Positions 1 through 7,923 of a stretch of DNA of 52,212 nt are shown here, piece after piece. How positions within the stretch are numbered: the first letter of the stretch is position 1; every line of letters begins with the position of its first letter. Below the pieces are notes generated by a model. It saw only the letters and a program-made list of their open reading frames with translations. It did not search any database and was not told the DNA's origin. Source of the stretch: Bacillus sp. 165 (GTDB lineage Bacteria; Bacillota; Bacilli; Bacillales; Bacillaceae_G). The position numbers and the translations under genes were made by a program. The stretch lies in contig NZ_JAGHKQ010000018.1 in assembly GCF_017742235.1 (NCBI RefSeq), positions 1 to 52,212 on the forward strand, written 5' to 3'.

Positions 1-49
1 TCTGTTGCTTGAAATCTTCAGTAAAGGTTCGGCGTTCTCTTTTGGCCAT
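1..49 (-). CDS. IS3-family transposase OrfA, N-terminal fragment at window edge
   Basis: Only the first 16 codons are in the window. They read MAKRERRTFTEDFKQQ, a typical opening of OrfA proteins of the IS3 family, which supply the helix-turn-helix that binds the terminal repeats. A GAGGAG ribosome binding site lies 6-7 bases before the ATG. The rest of OrfA and the frameshifted OrfB would be to the left of position 1. Whether the element is intact cannot be told. Confidence 0.7.
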   Translation of the reverse strand, partial: MAKRERRTFTEDFKQQ

Positions 50-135
50 GTAGATTCTCCTCAAATGTTTTTATATGTAGTCTACTTGACCTTAAAAATT
101 CTGTCCAACTAAGTGTAGCCTATCCAATAAGTACA
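1..135 (-). mobile_element. End of an IS3-family insertion sequence, truncated by the window edge
   Basis: The minus strand reads a transposase start codon at 49 preceded by about 85 bases of non-coding DNA, the usual layout at the left end of an IS3-family element. The probable outer end is at 135, where the minus strand begins TGTACTTATTGG, followed by the IS150-like stretch CTACACTTAGTTGGACAG. IS3-family ends usually start with TG. The other end, the inverted repeat partner and the target duplication lie outside the window, so the exact boundary is inferred. Confidence 0.6.
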
Positions 136-234
136 GCATATTTTAAACTCTTTTTCTCTTAAATCATTTCTGGAAAGCTTTCCCCCAGCTATTCCCCTAA
201 AAATGAATGTAAAAGCAACTATAATGAGACTAAT

Positions 235-263
235 AAAAAAGCCAACAAATTTACCATTTGTTG
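235..263 (-). terminator. Rho-independent terminator of the 372-1679 gene
   Basis: On the minus strand an 8 bp stem, CAACAAAT paired with ATTTGTTG (243-263), is followed by GCTTTTTT. It lies about 110 bases past the stop codon of the 372-1679 gene. The stem is AT-rich, so termination may be modest. Confidence 0.6.
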
Positions 264-371
264 ACCCAAGTTAACCCTTTATCATCATCAACTGATAATA
301 AAGACTGTACCATTCAAAGAATCCCATATCTTTATTAGTAGACACACAGATTAGTAGGAAAAGAAGTAACT

Positions 372-1679
372 TTATCCTTTAATAGCTTCGAAAAATTCCT
401 TTTCTTTGGTTTCGTCCACTAAATACCTCAAAAGTTGTTTATCGTGATAATTTTCCGAAACTCTTTCCAAAACAATGTTTCCCAGAGAGCGCAATCTCCT
501 CAATTTTGCAGGATTGTTAATTCTTTGCTTAAGGCGTCTATTCGTTTTTATTGAATTAATAAAAGCATCCGCTGCTGAATCGTCAAACTTTTCGAACATC
601 CCTGGGACTCTCACACTTGCTCCGTCAGCATAAAAGTCTGTTCTCGCAAAATAAGCAGACCCTCCGGTATGTCCTACATATGTTTGTGTTAAAGCATTAA
701 CATATCTAGGTAACAATTCTACAGGGATATTACTTTCAAATCGCTCTAACTCTTTTACGCATTTATCTTCAATATTAAATACATCTAAATTCGCTTCGAG
801 TTCATTGATAATTGGCTCAATAATATATTTCTTTGCATTTAATGACAAGTAAACATTTCCACCAACATTTTCAACAAATGAGAAAGCAAGTTCAATCGAT
901 GTAGAATTTCCTTTAGTTATTTCTTGGTCTACTCTTCTAACTATTTGAATTTTAACCTCTTTAGGAAGTACTTTCCATAAGATAGGGGAACAAAATTCGA
1001 TGTTAGATCGCAGTATGGTACTACTATTTGAATGAACATATGCTGTAAATAATTTATTCGATAGCTCATTTTTATATCTATCAGGAAGATCCCCAAGGGC
1101 ATTTTCAATTCCAATAGCATTTCTATCATAATCTTCAGTTGACATTAATGTAATATACTCATCAATATCGATGATTTGCATAGGATACTCTTCGTTTAGA
1201 ACGTATTTTATACAATCATCCATTACTGCAAGAACTTTAATAATCGAAGGATCTGAACTTTTAGGATGTCCACTAAAAATATGTCTTGTCTCTTTAGCGT
1301 GCCTTAATACTTTACTAGCTTCCCAGCCAATTACTCCAATTTTGTACGCACCTTCAATTAATTGGTCATCATTTACGTAGTTTTGGAAATCCTCATACGT
1401 TTTTATCTCTCTACTCAATTGCATTTCTTTATTAAATAACGAGATACTCCTAAACAGTATTTTATTTCTTAAATCGTCTACTACTGCATTCCAAAATGCA
1501 CCTATTGCACTACGATATCCCCCAACAGGTAAGACCCTTAATGTTTCTTCAATATAAGGATTATCTTGCATATCTTCACGAACATTTAAAAGTGTCTTTT
1601 TAATAATAGAATGTACATCATCGCTTGTAACATTAGCTATTTCTGCTGATGAACTTAAAATAATTTCGTTGGAACTCAC
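372..1679 (-). CDS. Unrecognised protein next to a type I R-M operon; possible HEPN-type RNase
   Basis: I do not recognise the family of this 435-residue soluble protein; no signal peptide or membrane segment is visible. The start is taken as GTG at 1679. It has a strong GAGGGGG site 7 bases upstream, while the longer frame's ATG at 1715 lies only about 5 bases past a TATAAT box and would barely be in the transcript. Around residues 126-138 the sequence reads RHAKETRHIFSGHP. R132-H133 to H138 fits the R-(polar)-X4-6-H pattern of HEPN ribonucleases, and the next helix (DPSIIKVLAVMDDCIKYVL) is also compatible. That is a motif reading, not a homology result. It lies downstream of hsdR on the same strand but appears to have its own promoter. 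Toxins guarded by type I systems, such as PrrC, have similar placement. The function is unknown. Confidence 0.75.
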   Translation of the reverse strand: MSSNEIILSSSAEIANVTSDDVHSIIKKTLLNVREDMQDNPYIEETLRVLPVGGYRSAIGAFWNAVVDDLRNKILFRSISLFNKEMQLSREIKTYEDFQNYVNDDQLIEGAYKIGVIGWEASKVLRHAKETRHIFSGHPKSSDPSIIKVLAVMDDCIKYVLNEEYPMQIIDIDEYITLMSTEDYDRNAIGIENALGDLPDRYKNELSNKLFTAYVHSNSSTILRSNIEFCSPILWKVLPKEVKIQIVRRVDQEITKGNSTSIELAFSFVENVGGNVYLSLNAKKYIIEPIINELEANLDVFNIEDKCVKELERFESNIPVELLPRYVNALTQTYVGHTGGSAYFARTDFYADGASVRVPGMFEKFDDSAADAFINSIKTNRRLKQRINNPAKLRRLRSLGNIVLERVSENYHDKQLLRYLVDETKEKEFFEAIKG

Positions 1680-1719
1680 ATAATTTCCCCCTCGATAATT
1701 TCGTACAACCCCCATTAAA

Positions 1720-1725
1720 ATTATA
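1720..1725 (-). promoter_or_regulatory. Likely -10 box of the 372-1679 gene
   Basis: The minus strand reads TATAAT at 1725-1720. No good -35 is seen at the proper distance (TTTTCG at best). The predicted transcript start is about 30 bases before the GTG at 1679, which supports that start and suggests the gene can be expressed apart from the hsd operon. Confidence 0.4.
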
Positions 1726-1735
1726 CAACATCAAC

Positions 1736-1765
1736 AATTTTCCGAAAACTTAAAATTGGAAAATT
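1736..1765. repeat. Inverted repeat between hsdR and the 372-1679 gene
   Basis: AATTTTCC (1736-1743) and GGAAAATT (1758-1765) form an 8 bp inverted repeat with a 14-base spacer. It sits after the hsdR stop and just upstream of the -10 box of the next gene. It could be a weak terminator or a regulator site; the sequence does not decide which. Confidence 0.35.
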
Positions 1766-1809
1766 TTTCATTCAATAAAGCTAAATTACATCCGTAACTA
1801 AGTTGATAA

Positions 1810-4800
1810 TTAAGAAATCTCCTCTGCATTACGCTTAATAGTATCAAGTATCTCCAAAATCCCTTTTGCTTTTGGCAATTGATCTTTAAAGACAACTGTA
1901 ATACCTCCTAAAGTTGTAAATGGATCTTGTTGCAATGCTTGACGCTCAAGTGTACCGTTTTTAACAACATAATCAATGATTAACTCAACAAATTTCGTTT
2001 GTTGAAGATTTAGTTTTTCTACCGATAAAAATGTAGAAAATGCCTCAACAGCCGCTCGACGATCTAAGCCTACAATCTTACGAACAAGCTTTGTAATTGG
2101 TGTATCACCAAAGTCTTTTTCATACTGTTCTTTTGAGCCCAATTCATTCCATAAAATATTCTCTAAATAATCGACGTCTTGTTTGGTTAAGGGCTTATTG
2201 TTACGTAATTTGTAAATTGCCAATGTATCTTCGTGTTGATGTTCTTTTAAATAATGTTCTACCTTTTTACGATAGCTTTGAAGATCATTTACATTTAAAA
2301 TGGAAGCATTTTCTCTTACTTCCATTACTTCATCTTTAAAATCTGTGTAATAATCTTTTTGTCGTGAGCGTTCAATATAACGAATTAAATCACGAAGAGC
2401 GATTCGAACTTTTTCTAAATCCACAATCGATGCTCCTTGCCAAAATTCACTAGTTCTCACTTCTTTAATAATTTCTTTTTGTTCCATTACTTGTGGAATT
2501 GTGCCTAATTTTGAAAGTGCTTCTGCAGTATCGACTACTCGTCGAATTGATTTAGTTGCATTGTTTGATTGTAAGATAGCCAATTCAATTGTTAACATTA
2601 ATAAGTCAAAGCGTTTTGCTAATTCATCATCATCAATCGGTGCAATTAACGGTGCTAAATTTTCTTTTACTTCATTAATTTGAACAACGGATATTGCTTT
2701 CCAATTATCCGAATTTTGGTATTTATGCACGTATTGCAAATATTGGCGGACACGGAAATTTTCATCATTTAACGATCGTACATCCGATAAAATATCTTTT
2801 AAAAGCTGCTCACGATAACTGGAATATGGTTCATCTTGGTACTGAATATCCTGAAGCTCTCGCACAATTTCCACCTTTGAATTGAAAAGTTTTTCTGTTA
2901 AAGTTTGCTGGTTTTTAGATTCTTCTCCTTTTTCATTAGCGCGAAAATATTCAAAATTACACAAATAATCAAAAATCAAAAAGTACTTTTTATCCATTTC
3001 AGGACCAAATAAATCTTTACATAAACGTGTACCGCGGCCAATCATTTGCCAGAATTTCGTCTTTGAACGTACCTTTTTGAAGAAAACTAAATTTACTACT
3101 TCTGGTACATCTATTCCTGTATCTAGCATATCTACAGAAATAGCAATTTGAGGCATTTTCTTTTTATCTGAGAAGTCATCAATCAACGTTTGATAGTAAT
3201 TAACACTGTAATCAATTACTTCAGCAAAGTTACCACCAAATTCAGGGAATTTTAATTCAAAGCGCTCTTTAATTGCTTCCGCGTGTTTATGATTTTTCGC
3301 AAAGATAATCGTTTTCCCTAATTTATCTCCACCCTCTACTTTTATGCCGTGCTCCATTAAATCTTGTAGTACGTGATCAATTGTATTTTTATTAAAGACG
3401 AAGTTATTAATAGCTGCGCTATCAATATCTTTTACGTTTGGTTCGTCTTCGAAAATATCTTCAAACTCTTCCTGTTCTTCTTTCGATAAATCATCATATC
3501 GAATTCCATCATCTAAAATCTTTAATGTTGTTTCACGCGTACGATAATCCACTAAATAACCGTCTTCTACAGCTTTGGCTAGCTCATACGCAAAAGTCGG
3601 CACACCATTTTCTAAATCAAAAATCGTATAAGTATTTTTATCTAGTTCATCTTTTGGCGTAGCTGTAAGACCGACAAGCATTCCATCATAATAATCAAAG
3701 ATACTTTTATATTTTTGATAAATGGAGCGGTGTGATTCATCAATAATGATTAAATCAAAATGGCCTATTGTAAATAAACGATTACCTTTTTTACTTTTTA
3801 CTTCATCAATCGCATTCATCATTGTTGGGTAAGTTGAAAATACCATACGTGCTTCTTCAGGATTAGACTTTTTCTCTAGCATATTACATAGCGACAAGTT
3901 TGGTAATAACGTATTAAAGTTACGAAATGCTTGCTTCACAAGTGATTTACGGTCTGCTAAAAACAATACGTTTTTAATCCAGTGGTGATTGGTCAATACA
4001 TCTATTAATGTAATAGCGGTACGTGTTTTCCCGCTACCAGTTGCCATTACAAGCAATGCTTTACGTTGATTGTGACTAAATGCCTCACACACAGCCAAAA
4101 TTGCCTCTTTTTGATAATAACGGTTTGTTATTTCTTCATTTATTTCAATATTAGATAAAGGTTTTTTCAACTTTCGACGATCAATGATTAGCTGCAACTC
4201 ATCTTGAGTATAAAATCCGGAAGTACGGCGTGCTGAATAATCGTCGTGCCAAAATTGAGTTTCAAAACCATTTGTATAGTAAATAACTGGTCTAATTTTT
4301 TGCGCTTGCTCAATGCAATCTGCATATAATTTTGCTTGTTGACGACCAGCTTTAGCGTCTTTTGAAGTTCTTTTTGCTTCAACAACAGCTAACACTTTGC
4401 CATTTGTTCCAAGTAATACATAATCAACAAACCCTTCTCCCATATTATATGGCATACCTATCACGGGATACTCAACTATTACGTTTTTACCAATCTCCCA
4501 ACCAGCTAATTTTAAATCTAAGTCAATGTAATGTTTACGTGTTTCTAATTCTGAAATTTCATCAACCTGGAAACTGTAATCATCTTGCTGTGCTTGACGA
4601 TTAGCAGTTAATTGTTGGCGAAGTTCTTCATTTTGTTTACGTAAATCTTCTAATGATTTATCTTTAGCACTTAACTTTTCATATAAATTGTTAAGTTCTT
4701 CAGGTCGTTCCCTTTTATACTCTGCTGTATAAAGAAGGGATTCATCAAAATCTAGTGCTGTATATTCTTCTGCATAACAATAATCAATCCAGGAAATAAA

Positions 4801-5148
4801 TTGATGTAAATTATGTAGTGATAAAACAGCTTCATCACGTGTTATCGCTACATTCGTGTGTACAGCAGCATTCCCTAGCTTCACTATATATTTCAACATC
4901 GGTAATAATTCTTCATCAAGAATGCCTAGGAAATGACGATCGTGAATTAAACTGGATAGATTATCTTGATACGGAATCTTCACATCATTATCAAACTGAT
5001 ACACCCATTTAACAGCAAGTTCCAGCGCACGGCGCGATAAAATCGCACACGTTGCTGGACTTATTTGCATTGCTTTCTCAGCTTCTACACAAGCATAAGC
5101 AAAACTATTAAATGTATTTTTAGACTTTAAAAAAACAAAGTTTGACAT
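1810..5148 (-). CDS. hsdR: Type I restriction endonuclease subunit R with N-terminal DUF4145-like domain
   Basis: This is the motor and nuclease subunit of a type I R-M complex (1112 residues). It translocates unmethylated DNA using ATP and cuts at a distance. Residues about 1-125 resemble DUF4145 (RRALELAVKWVY, then KLGNAAVHTN), a HEPN-related module often found at the start of such R subunits. A coiled stretch follows (150-190). Then comes the PD-(D/E)xK nuclease with D242 and E257-A-K259, and the SF2 helicase with Walker A ATGSGKT (369-375), DESH (470-473), TATP (495-498) and a later QMIGRGTRLC motif VI. The C-terminal 350 residues are helical, as in EcoEI-type R subunits. All catalytic residues are present. 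It starts 34 bases after hsdS, with an AAAGGAG site. Confidence 0.95.
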   Translation of the reverse strand: MSNFVFLKSKNTFNSFAYACVEAEKAMQISPATCAILSRRALELAVKWVYQFDNDVKIPYQDNLSSLIHDRHFLGILDEELLPMLKYIVKLGNAAVHTNVAITRDEAVLSLHNLHQFISWIDYCYAEEYTALDFDESLLYTAEYKRERPEELNNLYEKLSAKDKSLEDLRKQNEELRQQLTANRQAQQDDYSFQVDEISELETRKHYIDLDLKLAGWEIGKNVIVEYPVIGMPYNMGEGFVDYVLLGTNGKVLAVVEAKRTSKDAKAGRQQAKLYADCIEQAQKIRPVIYYTNGFETQFWHDDYSARRTSGFYTQDELQLIIDRRKLKKPLSNIEINEEITNRYYQKEAILAVCEAFSHNQRKALLVMATGSGKTRTAITLIDVLTNHHWIKNVLFLADRKSLVKQAFRNFNTLLPNLSLCNMLEKKSNPEEARMVFSTYPTMMNAIDEVKSKKGNRLFTIGHFDLIIIDESHRSIYQKYKSIFDYYDGMLVGLTATPKDELDKNTYTIFDLENGVPTFAYELAKAVEDGYLVDYRTRETTLKILDDGIRYDDLSKEEQEEFEDIFEDEPNVKDIDSAAINNFVFNKNTIDHVLQDLMEHGIKVEGGDKLGKTIIFAKNHKHAEAIKERFELKFPEFGGNFAEVIDYSVNYYQTLIDDFSDKKKMPQIAISVDMLDTGIDVPEVVNLVFFKKVRSKTKFWQMIGRGTRLCKDLFGPEMDKKYFLIFDYLCNFEYFRANEKGEESKNQQTLTEKLFNSKVEIVRELQDIQYQDEPYSSYREQLLKDILSDVRSLNDENFRVRQYLQYVHKYQNSDNWKAISVVQINEVKENLAPLIAPIDDDELAKRFDLLMLTIELAILQSNNATKSIRRVVDTAEALSKLGTIPQVMEQKEIIKEVRTSEFWQGASIVDLEKVRIALRDLIRYIERSRQKDYYTDFKDEVMEVRENASILNVNDLQSYRKKVEHYLKEHQHEDTLAIYKLRNNKPLTKQDVDYLENILWNELGSKEQYEKDFGDTPITKLVRKIVGLDRRAAVEAFSTFLSVEKLNLQQTKFVELIIDYVVKNGTLERQALQQDPFTTLGGITVVFKDQLPKAKGILEILDTIKRNAEEIS

Positions 5149-5182
5149 TGATTCAACTCCTTTAGGTTATACAAATTAAACT

Positions 5183-6382
5183 TTAACTTGCAAACTCTCC
5201 TTTAAATGCTGATTGAAGAAGAGAGCGATATAGAACATTCATATCCTCTTCTGCTTTAATTAATTTCTGCTTCATTTGTTGGATTTCCACAAATTTCGTA
5301 CTAAATAATTGCTGTTTTTCAATCGAAGGTAAATTAATTTCAACTTTTTTAAATTTTTGCATAGATATATTCAACATTGATCCACTTGTACCAGTCGCAT
5401 TTTTAGAAAATTCGTCCCGGACCCTCTTTGTGTTTATTACTGTATAAAAATATTCAGGTGTTATTATTTCTTTGTTTAAGTTAATTTTCCAAAGCTTATC
5501 TGGTAAAATTAAATCTTCATAATCTTTTGGAACTATGACTGAAGCTCCTACTAACTCTCTTGTATTTGCTCGACTGAATAAAATATCACCTTTTTGAGGA
5601 TACACTGCTTTTTTTATTTTTAAATTTGAATTTAGAACTTTATATTCATTCTCATTAAATTTTCCTTTTGTAATAGCACTTATCTTTAAAACAGCAACTT
5701 CATTTTGCTCCTTTGGGCGTTCTTCTCCTGAAACACTCCAACCGGCCTCAATTGAATCTACAACTTGCTCAATATTGACTTTTGATAATTTTTTATTATC
5801 ACCAAACATCTCGTAGTATAGACTTTGTGTTAAATCGTTTAACTCTGCTATTTGTGATAGGCGTTTATTTATTAAATTTCTAGCTAAATTTAATAAATTA
5901 ACTATTTGAAGTTGTTTGTTTGAATCTGGAATATAAATACTTAAATTATCTATATGTTCGTTCTTCATATTTTTTATATTTGCACCATTGATTTGATTCT
6001 GAATAGTATTTCTAAAAGTTGATGTTTTAAAATAATGAGCTAAATACTCTGCCTGAATGTCAGTTGGACGAACAACCTTACAAAATGCACCAAAAGTGAA
6101 CTTACCGTTACTTTTAAACAATGCTGACTTTCCTATTGCTTTTAAACTTCCACTAGATGCGGCGATTAGTATATCACCTTTTTGTAGTAACTGTTCCTCT
6201 TTTACTAAGGATTCTTCAACATATATGACATTTTCTAAATCTAAATCCCCATCTAAAATATTAGTTGCTCTTAATAACGGAATGTACCCTTCTTTCCACA
6301 CTTCAATTACTTGGTGAGGTTTATACGAAATACCTCTAATTTGTTTAATAAATTTTTTTAACTCTTTTTGGTCACTCTTCAT
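5183..6382 (-). CDS. hsdS: Type I restriction-modification specificity subunit S
   Basis: This 399-residue protein sets the DNA target of the complex. It has two target-recognition domains separated by helical spacers. The first half ends with a conserved region near LSQIAELNDLTQSLYYEMFG (about residues 175-195). The second TRD (about 200-355) ends in EKQQLFSTKFVEIQQMKQKL and a final helix finishing SAFKGEFAS, typical of HsdS C-termini. Two full TRDs mean a bipartite recognition site. The start overlaps the end of hsdM by 11 bases, so the two are translationally coupled. The target sequence cannot be read from the protein alone. Confidence 0.92.
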   Translation of the reverse strand: MKSDQKELKKFIKQIRGISYKPHQVIEVWKEGYIPLLRATNILDGDLDLENVIYVEESLVKEEQLLQKGDILIAASSGSLKAIGKSALFKSNGKFTFGAFCKVVRPTDIQAEYLAHYFKTSTFRNTIQNQINGANIKNMKNEHIDNLSIYIPDSNKQLQIVNLLNLARNLINKRLSQIAELNDLTQSLYYEMFGDNKKLSKVNIEQVVDSIEAGWSVSGEERPKEQNEVAVLKISAITKGKFNENEYKVLNSNLKIKKAVYPQKGDILFSRANTRELVGASVIVPKDYEDLILPDKLWKINLNKEIITPEYFYTVINTKRVRDEFSKNATGTSGSMLNISMQKFKKVEINLPSIEKQQLFSTKFVEIQQMKQKLIKAEEDMNVLYRSLLQSAFKGEFAS

Positions 6383-7889
6383 TTTGCATCACCTGTAGCA
6401 TTGCTTTTAAACTTGAAATATCTTCTATGATTACTTTTTCCATTAGTTCAATGCTTTTAAATATCTCATTTGTTGATTTATATTCAATTTCCTCATACAC
6501 AAACTCTTTATACTTATTAATCGACAAATCATATCCTTGCTCACGAATTTCTTCTACGGATACAAAGAATGATTGCTCTGTACGTTTTCGTTCAGTTTCA
6601 CCATTTAAGTTATGAAAACGAGAAATTATATCATCAATATCATTTTCTTCAATTGGTGTACGGTGATCATTCAAAGTAAATCCATCCGCTTTCATATCAT
6701 AGAACCAAACTTTATCAGTACCTCCTGTACCTGTTTTTGTAAAAATCATAATACCTGTTGATACTCCGGCATACGGCTTAAATACTCCACTTGGCATCGA
6801 AATAATCGCATCCAGTTTATTATTATCAATAATTTCTTTACGAATTGCATTATGTGAATTAGAGCTACCGAACAATACACCATCTGGTACAATTACCGCT
6901 GCGCGTCCTCCTGGCTTTAAAGTACGAAGTATAAGAGCTAAAAATAATAATTCTGTTTTAGCAGATTTTGAATTTTTACTAATTACGTAACTTAAATCAT
7001 TGGCAATAGATTCTTTATCAACAGATCCCTTAAATGGAGGATTTGCTAACACCAATGTATATTTATCTTGATCTTTATTTTCTTCTGAAACTGAATCCCG
7101 ATATTCGATATTTGGTTCATCTACACCGTGTAACATCATATTCATTGCTCCAATACGTAACATCGTTGTATCCATATCATTTCCGTAGAACATTGTGCTA
7201 TGGAAATGTTCAATTAACTCTTGTATTAGGAATAAATCTTGATGCTTTTTTCGTAAATATTCACTTGCTGATACCAAAAAACCCGCAGACCCCATTGCAG
7301 GATCAATAATTGAGTCTTCCGGTGTTGGTTTCATTAATTCTACAATCATATTTATGATGTGACGTGGAGTACGGAATTGACCGTTTGTACCTGATGTTTG
7401 TAATTTTGATAATAAATACTCATAGATGTCACCTTGTGTATCACGATCTTCCATTGAAATACTATCAAGGGCTGTCACAACTTTTTGAAGAGTAGCTGCC
7501 TTATTAATTTGGAACGAAGCGTCCTTCATATACTTAGAGAATGCTGACTCTTCTTTACCTCCTAATGTTTTAATAAAAGGGAAGGTAGTATTTACCATTA
7601 CTTGGTGCATTTCATCTGCTGGCAGCTGTTTAAATTGAGTCCAACGCATTTTCGGCCAATGTTCTTTTTGAAGTGCATTAAAACTTGTTGGTGCCTCTGA
7701 GAAAATACCTTTATGTTCTAAGCCTAAAAATGACGCTTCATTTTCTTTTCGTAATTCACTTTCATCTAAGCCTTTAATGAATAATAAATATGTTAATTGT
7801 TCAATATTTGTTAGCGGGTTCGTGTTACCCTCTGTCCATAGAGTTGTCCATATCCCATCAATTTTATTTTTAATTTCGCCTGTAATCAT
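6372..7889 (-). CDS. hsdM: Type I restriction-modification N6-adenine methyltransferase subunit M
   Basis: This 505-residue protein methylates adenine in the S-defined target and is required for both protection and restriction. An HsdM N-terminal helical domain (about 1-140) is followed by the methylase domain. It has FRTP (172-175), the AdoMet-binding motif I DPAMGSAG (196-203) and catalytic motif IV NPPF (283-286). All expected active-site residues are present, in contrast to the related protein at 7924-9786. An AAGGAGG site precedes the ATG. It lies 34 bases after the upstream M/S-like gene and overlaps hsdS. Confidence 0.96.
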   Translation of the reverse strand: MITGEIKNKIDGIWTTLWTEGNTNPLTNIEQLTYLLFIKGLDESELRKENEASFLGLEHKGIFSEAPTSFNALQKEHWPKMRWTQFKQLPADEMHQVMVNTTFPFIKTLGGKEESAFSKYMKDASFQINKAATLQKVVTALDSISMEDRDTQGDIYEYLLSKLQTSGTNGQFRTPRHIINMIVELMKPTPEDSIIDPAMGSAGFLVSASEYLRKKHQDLFLIQELIEHFHSTMFYGNDMDTTMLRIGAMNMMLHGVDEPNIEYRDSVSEENKDQDKYTLVLANPPFKGSVDKESIANDLSYVISKNSKSAKTELLFLALILRTLKPGGRAAVIVPDGVLFGSSNSHNAIRKEIIDNNKLDAIISMPSGVFKPYAGVSTGIMIFTKTGTGGTDKVWFYDMKADGFTLNDHRTPIEENDIDDIISRFHNLNGETERKRTEQSFFVSVEEIREQGYDLSINKYKEFVYEEIEYKSTNEIFKSIELMEKVIIEDISSLKAMLQVMQNEE

Positions 7890-7923
7890 CCCGTTTCCTC
7901 CTTATACTTAGAAATCAAAGTCA

